A DNA stretch of 64,000 nt from the NCBI GenBank assembly GCA_023416585.1, contig JAEZHM010000081.1, positions 248,001 to 312,000 of the forward strand, given 5' to 3'. The stretch is from Bacillota bacterium (lineage in GTDB: Bacteria; Bacillota; Clostridia; Christensenellales; Aristaeellaceae). The notes beneath the pieces are model-generated. The model had not been told where the DNA came from. It was given only the letters and a program-made list of their open reading frames with translations, and did not search any database. Every line of letters begins with the position of its first letter. Within the stretch, counting starts at the first letter, position 1. A program made the translations under genes and the position numbers. Below, one piece after another: positions 62,416 to 64,000 of the stretch.

Positions 62416-63936
62416 TCAGGCGTACATCGTTTCACTGCCAACCGCGTAGTGCATGATCTCGTCTTCGCTTGTTTTCGCGGTTTCCAGTTCAGCCATCGTG
62501 TGCCCGTCATACAAAACATAAATGCGGTCCGTAATGGAAAGGAGCTCCGCGTTTTCGCAGGATGCGTAAATGACGCTGTTACCCTGCTTGGTGATGTCGT
62601 TGATCAGGCGGAAGATATCCTGTTTTGCGCCAACATCGACGCCTTTGGTAGGCTCGTCAAAGATGTATACGTCGCAGTCTGCGGCCAGCCATTTTCCCAC
62701 GGCAACCTTCTGCTGGTTGCCGCCGGAAAGGTTTTTCACATACTGCTTTGTGGAGGGCGTTGCAATGCCCAGACTCTTTACATAATTCCTTGCGTTTTCA
62801 TCTGTCTTCCGCCTGTTGATGAACGACAGGGTACAGTACTTTTTCAGGCATGCGGCTGACAGGTTAAAGCTTACGTTCTCATTGACCAGAACGCCTTCCT
62901 TGCGCCTCTCCTCCGGTACAAGGGCGATCCGGTGTTTTACTGCTTGGGTGGGAATATTTATTCTCAATTCCTGCCCTTTTAGGGTAATTACGCCGGCCGT
63001 TTTTTTGTATGCGCCGAAAATCGTCTTGCACAGCTCGGATTTGCCTGCGCCGACAAGGCCTGCGATGCCGACGATCTCGCCTTTCCTGACATAGATGGAT
63101 ACGTCGTCCACCTTGCCGTCCGCGCCGGACAGGTGGTTTACTTCAAAGACTTTTTCGCCGATTTCTACCTTTTCCTTAGAGAAGATCTCCTCGAATGTGC
63201 GGCCAAGCATCTTTTCCACGATCTCTTTGGTCGTGGTGGTTTTGGTGATGGGGGTCGTATCCACAATCTCACCGTTGCGCATAACGGTGTATTTTTCACA
63301 AATCTGAATGACTTCGTTAATGCGGTGGGAGATGAAAATGATAGCGATGTTTTCAGTCTCCTGCAAATGCTTCACCAATTTGAACAGTTCAGCCGTTTCT
63401 GTATCGCTCAGCGGTGCGGTGGGCTCATCCAGGATTAGAAAGCTGCACTTGGCAGCAATGGCTTTGGCAATCAGTACCATCTGCTTCTGTGCAAGCGTCA
63501 GGTTTTGAACAAGCCTGCGGACGTTTACGTTGATGTTCAGCCGCGTAAGGATTTCACGCGCTTGCCGGCGGGTCCGGTTCCAGTGGATCATCGGGTCCCG
63601 GGAGTCCATGACCATGTTGTTCAACATCACGTTTTCCGCCACGGACAGCGTGGGAACGAGTGCCGTATCGACTTCCTGGTATACAATCTGGATGCCGTGC
63701 TTTTGGGCAGCCATGGTGGTGCGCAGGTCTATTGCCTTGTCGTTTAAGTATACTTCACCTGTATAGTCGGGGTTTGCGCCCGCAAGGATCTTCATTAGTG
63801 TGGATTTCCCGGCTCCGTTGGCACCGACAACTGCGTGGATCTCGCCGGTGCTGACCGTAAAATTCACGTCTGTCAGCGCTTTTACGCCGGGAAATTCTAT
63901 GGAGACATTCCTTGTACCAAGCGTAAGCTTATCCAT
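62416..63936 (-). CDS. Sugar ABC importer ATPase (RbsA/MglA-like, two ATP domains)
   Basis: A 506-residue protein with two ATPase halves. The first has GANGAGKSTLMKILAGA, LTLAQKQMVLIAKAIA and LILDEPTAPL. The second has the degenerate GLVGAGKSELCKTIFG, LSGGNQQKVAVGKWLA (typical of this family) and VYIFDEPTKGVD. It powers the RbsC-like permease downstream. A sugar-binding protein gene is missing and probably lies beyond 64000 on this strand. The start ATG follows GAGAAGAGGG. Confidence 0.93.
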   Translation of the reverse strand: MDKLTLGTRNVSIEFPGVKALTDVNFTVSTGEIHAVVGANGAGKSTLMKILAGANPDYTGEVYLNDKAIDLRTTMAAQKHGIQIVYQEVDTALVPTLSVAENVMLNNMVMDSRDPMIHWNRTRRQAREILTRLNINVNVRRLVQNLTLAQKQMVLIAKAIAAKCSFLILDEPTAPLSDTETAELFKLVKHLQETENIAIIFISHRINEVIQICEKYTVMRNGEIVDTTPITKTTTTKEIVEKMLGRTFEEIFSKEKVEIGEKVFEVNHLSGADGKVDDVSIYVRKGEIVGIAGLVGAGKSELCKTIFGAYKKTAGVITLKGQELRINIPTQAVKHRIALVPEERRKEGVLVNENVSFNLSAACLKKYCTLSFINRRKTDENARNYVKSLGIATPSTKQYVKNLSGGNQQKVAVGKWLAADCDVYIFDEPTKGVDVGAKQDIFRLINDITKQGNSVIYASCENAELLSITDRIYVLYDGHTMAELETAKTSEDEIMHYAVGSETMYA

Positions 63937-63981
63937 GGATTTCCCTCTTCTCTGTCTTCAAACAGTTCCTTAAGAAGGAAG

Positions 63982-64000
63982 CGCCGGAGCAAAGGCTCCG
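63982..64000. other. Short hairpin at the window edge
   Basis: CGGAGC and GCTCCG (63985-64000, loop AAAG) can form a short hairpin upstream of the importer ATPase gene. It may be an mRNA processing or attenuation point between an upstream sugar-binding protein gene and the ATPase gene. The window ends here, so this is tentative. Confidence 0.3.

Overview
The window looks like a chromosomal segment of a Gram-positive anaerobe of the class Clostridia (Bacillota). The support is Rex, FloA/NfeD, a VanW-like wall protein, LytR-CpsA-Psr and VanZ proteins, CpsB-type PHP phosphatases, BY-kinases and a LoaP-type NusG paralogue. Codon use is moderately GC-rich, apart from one clearly AT-rich island. 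I cannot fix the order or genus from sequence alone.

Layout. (1) 1-11.4 kb is housekeeping: a tandem pair of family-4-like uracil-DNA glycosylases, an NfeD-FloA-small protein-LytTR regulator run, Rex, a VanW wall protein, a TetR regulator, a GNAT acetyltransferase, an RNA methyltransferase, a FucU/RbsD mutarotase and an unassigned protein. (2) 11.5-23.2 kb is one long branched-chain amino acid operon, ilvB-ilvN-ilvC-ilvD-leuA-cimA-leuC-leuD-leuB. It is preceded by a promoter, a 40-codon Leu/Val-rich leader peptide and a terminator hairpin, which is the architecture of ribosome-mediated attenuation. A 129-bp tandem hairpin repeat interrupts it between leuC and leuD. (3) 23.2-27.4 kb holds a palindromic repeat element, tRNA-Ala(GGC), a PH-domain protein, a peptidoglycan-binding membrane protein and an ECF sigma operon. 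(4) 27.5-48.4 kb (+ strand) is a surface polysaccharide locus: a dead wzz, CpsB phosphatase, LoaP antiterminator, a membrane-bound 4,6-dehydratase, a dead aminotransferase, an initiating sugar transferase, three or four glycosyltransferases, Wzy, Wzx, a pyruvyltransferase/FrhB fusion, capE-capF-capG for UDP-N-acetyl-L-fucosamine, VanZ and an LCP ligase. (5) 48.5-59.1 kb (- strand, convergent) is a second operon. It encodes a PqqD-like carrier, a radical SAM/SPASM enzyme, a 91-residue candidate precursor peptide, an HprK-like kinase, an S24/S26 peptidase, a nucleotidyltransferase, a second CpsB, an Ig-like membrane protein, two Wzz/BY-kinases and an ABC exporter. This is a candidate RiPP (modified peptide) system fused to polysaccharide control genes. 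(6) 59.6-64 kb has a diguanylate cyclase, a small hydrophilic protein and an RbsA/RbsC-type sugar ABC importer that runs off the window.

How the parts relate. The ilv/leu operon encodes most of a threonine-independent route to isoleucine (via citramalate) plus the valine and leucine precursors; no branched-chain aminotransferase is seen. The + strand polysaccharide locus has lost its own chain-length gene, whereas the convergent - strand operon carries two intact Wzz-kinases and a CpsB phosphatase, so the two loci may work as one system. The two most notable observations are the Leu/Val leader-peptide attenuator, in a phylum where T-boxes usually control these genes, and the radical SAM/PqqD/HprK-like/NTase/S24 peptide cluster, whose candidate precursor carries a YxxP motif.

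All calls come from reading the sequence; no database search was run.
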